DNA from: Cladobotryum mycophilum
Lineage: Eukaryota; Ascomycota; Sordariomycetes; Hypocreales; Hypocreaceae
Assembly: GCA_036429605.1 (NCBI GenBank)
Contig: CM071589.1
Span: 6,634,001-6,698,000 of the forward strand
Direction of reading: 5' to 3'
DNA: 64,000 nt
Below, piece by piece: positions 61,501 through 64,000 of the stretch. The stretch's first letter is position 1. Each line of letters begins with the position of its first letter. The notes beneath the pieces are model-generated. The model was not told where the DNA came from. It saw only the letters and a list, made by a program, of their open reading frames with translations, and searched no databases. The position numbers and the translations under genes were made by a program.

Positions 61501-63005
61501 TATCAAAAAACGACAATCGCCAAGGGCTCTGGCCAATTGGACCGGCGCCCGTGTTGGTACGGCTTGCCCGTGAGCATGCCCATCCGGTCGCTTGTGCCGT
61601 GTCGCCCAGCTGTTCTGCTTACAATACATGGTAAAAATGCACCCACAAGACCTTTGAATGAGCTGCAAGTGTTGCCTACCTCTTGAATTGCTTTGAGTTG
61701 GGTGCGCCACCGCAGGGAGAAAGACCTGCCCTCTAACTCGAACGAGCCATGCCTTCAGCCTCACGGTAGCATGTGTTGCTGAAACGGCATAACCTCACCT
61801 GTCACTTGCACCTTTTTCGTCTAATGCAGCAAACCATGGCCAGCATGCTGCTACTATCTTGCTAGAGTATGGCCATATTTGCCAAGTGGGAAGAGAGAAA
61901 AACGATAGCTCCTCTGCACAAGAACACTGGGTTCGTCAACCAACACCAACGCCCCCACCAGTTGGTACTGCATCCATCCCTTATGTACATACATCCAAGT
62001 TCGGATACCTACAATTGCTACAGAGAATTGCATCCCAACTACTTGTATACCTACATGGAACGATGCGTACATATAGCGGTCGATCAAACCAAGCGACCTG
62101 TATTTACCGTTTTTGCCTACGCGCTCCATGCCGAAATTGGCATTGACCCTCTTTGCGCTGACTGGTCCTACATCACATAAGCACACAAATACTTACGTAT
62201 ATCGGCTGAGGCCGAGAGGCGTCTGAGTGGTAGGCTACAAATCATCGACGTCAGGAGGCCCCCAGTTTAGGCTGGAGCAACTTTTTTGATCCACCGCTAT
62301 TATGTCGCATGCCCGCCGCTCCGCATCTTGGTGAGTTGCAAGCAAACCAAGTCGAGGTGCGTTGAGTGACGACGGGAGGCCCCGTCTCGAGTGCTATGAG
62401 AGCGGAGTGACTTAACGATGTGACGTGGTTGGATCGCTTACCGGAGGCTTGCTGGAAGAGACGGTCTCGGATGCGGGGGAGGCTTTAGCCTTACCCTTCC
62501 GGGCCGCCATCACTCGCGCGTCGGATCGTCCTTGGACTATACCTTATCTGCCTGATGCGGGCTTGGACTTGTGCCCTCTATTGAGTGTTCTGACCGTTAC
62601 CTACATGTGTATAGTATGGAGCTCATGAGAGACGTGCCCAAGGAGGAGCTGCCGTTGTTGGACTGTTGGACTGCATTACCGGGCGGTAGCTGCGGGAATG
62701 GCGGGTGCTTACAGACCTGATGTCTCAGAGAGTTGCTGTCGTGGCTCGCTCCTGGTGGTCTGCCCAGCAATGATTGACATTGCGGTCGAATTCTGGGGAC
62801 GCACATGCATCCAAATGAGTACGGATTAATATTTATCACTATGGCTCCATAATGCAGCAAAGACGCAAGCGAATTTCTTTCTCATTCGACAAACGCACGC
62901 AGAGCAATGAGAGGGATGCAAGTGGGGCTGGACCCCCTGGTAAGTTTAGTTCGGCTGGCACATTCATGTCCATTTACAACACAATCAATGGGGATCAATA
63001 TGTAG

Positions 63006-63042
63006 GAACGAACGAACGAACGAACAAACGAACAAACGAACG
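63006..63042 (+). repeat. GAAC tetranucleotide repeat
   Basis: Nine GAAC/AAAC units; the first five are perfect GAAC, then they alternate with AAAC. Confidence 0.85.
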
Positions 63043-64000
63043 CTGGCTGCCTGGCACGGAGTATCCCCCCCCCCAAGAACTTTTGCAAGTGGCAAGATTA
63101 GCCGTGCCTTGGACAAGCAAGGCAGGCAGGCAGGCATACATTGATGGAGAGCGCATCCAAGTAACCCTACTTTGAACAGTCGATCGATCAGACAAGACAA
63201 TGTGACCCTAAGCCCCCCTAATAATGCCGGCTCTCGCCAGTACCTCGGAAAAGGACGACATGAGATTTCCAAGTTTTACGCTTCCCCTTTTTGTTGCTGA
63301 GACTGTTTCTCGGTGACAAATTGCCCGATTCGCCTCCTGTTGATCGATCCCATAAAAGTTCCAGACATCGCAAGGCATGATTGCATGAATTTTGAGGCAT
63401 TGTGCGTACTTTGTGCGCGAGACTACTCCATACGTGCAGGGCAACATCCAACACTGCATATTCGCAACAGCCAAGGGCTCTACTACGCCCGTCCGTGCGC
63501 AGGGTATGGCTGGAGGGAGATGAAATGAAAACTTCTTGCCTGCAGGAAATGGAACGACGGAGCCAAGCTTGGAATACAACAATGTGATCAATGCTCTTAT
63601 TATGGACATGGCACAAATCCGAGAGGTTGCACACCACGTACATAACGCTAAATCCTGTTTGCTGCAAAGCATTCATGGATATTTCTTTTGTTTATTTTCT
63701 TCTTATTATTATTTTTCAGGGGACCTCGCGCGATCCGTACCGAGAAAGGGTTTGCCCCATGGGGAAAGCAAAGGTTCATCGAACATGAATTGTTTCAGCA
63801 CGAGTCAGAAAATTTATCCAGTGCGCATCTACGATGTTCAAATTCGCTAATCTCTTCATGGACTGGGCACATTCTCTTATCATGTCTGCGTATGCAGCCC
63901 CATCGGTTTTTAGGGGAATGAGAGCGACAGTTTTCGGGGTCGCATTACTGCTAAGGCGCTTCCCTTTTTCCCGTGTGTCTAAGACGAATCATCCGCTCTT

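Larger units (their letters stand above)
58001..64000. other. gene desert, right part to window edge
   Basis: No gene supported over 6 kb. It holds CAG/CAA-rich repeats at 58440-58580 including AAAGC pentamers (58521-58546), imperfect CTG/CTT repeats at 59289-59349, a GGCAT tandem at about 59396-59415, a TACGGAGTA motif in reverse (59496-59504) and a GAAC repeat at 63006-63042. Longer frames (58045-58755, 59126-59680, 61195-61764) are repeat-driven or have random-looking composition. Confidence 0.5.

Noticed and set aside
61195..61764. 189-codon minus-strand ORF
   Set aside because: No domain, membrane or repeat pattern; composition looks random.

Overview
This window is nuclear DNA of a filamentous ascomycete. 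It most likely comes from a Sordariomycete, perhaps the Hypocreales, but the genus cannot be fixed from the sequence. Genes are monocistronic and lie on both strands. Their introns are short (about 50-150 bases) with GTRNGT donors and CTAAC-like branch points. The recognisable proteins are conserved eukaryotic housekeeping proteins with filamentous-fungal architectures. No rRNA, confident tRNA, CRISPR array, intact transposon or secondary-metabolite cluster is visible.

Left end (1-6.9 kb): accessory-looking and rich in simple repeats. It carries a 57-codon orphan ORF, a pair of decayed repeats with a transition-rich, RIP-like pattern, a P-loop GTPase gene of the AIG1/G-domain superfamily type, and a 68-residue hypothetical protein flanked by two C-rich tracts that could form G-quadruplexes on the minus strand.

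Conserved block (6.9-50.9 kb): CAND1 (cullin exchange factor), an F-box/LRR-like protein, a 104-residue hypothetical with an ATG-only first exon, the TRAPP subunit Trs31, a BCS1-type mitochondrial AAA ATPase, a Sec14/CRAL-TRIO lipid-transfer protein, a WD40 plus inositol-5-phosphatase protein, a DUF4748-like small protein, a CID/RS/RGG RNA-processing protein, the PP2A B56 subunit (RTS1), the TFIIIC subunit Tfc1, a C2H2 zinc-finger protein, the DHHC palmitoyltransferase Pfa3 and a PI-specific phospholipase C. Three of these (5-phosphatase, Sec14-like protein, PLC) belong to phosphoinositide metabolism or lipid transfer. CAND1 and the F-box protein both relate to SCF ubiquitin ligases. They are separate transcription units, and I do not claim co-regulation.

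Right end (51-64 kb): about 13 kb with no supportable protein-coding gene. It is full of microsatellites and a recurrent TACGGAGTA motif.

Three genes (Sec14-like, CID protein, PLC) are each broken by one apparent single-base deficit inside a run of C or G, with homology continuing in the next frame. Consensus error in homopolymers is the simplest explanation. Exon coordinates below were derived by hand from splice signals and reading-frame continuity.
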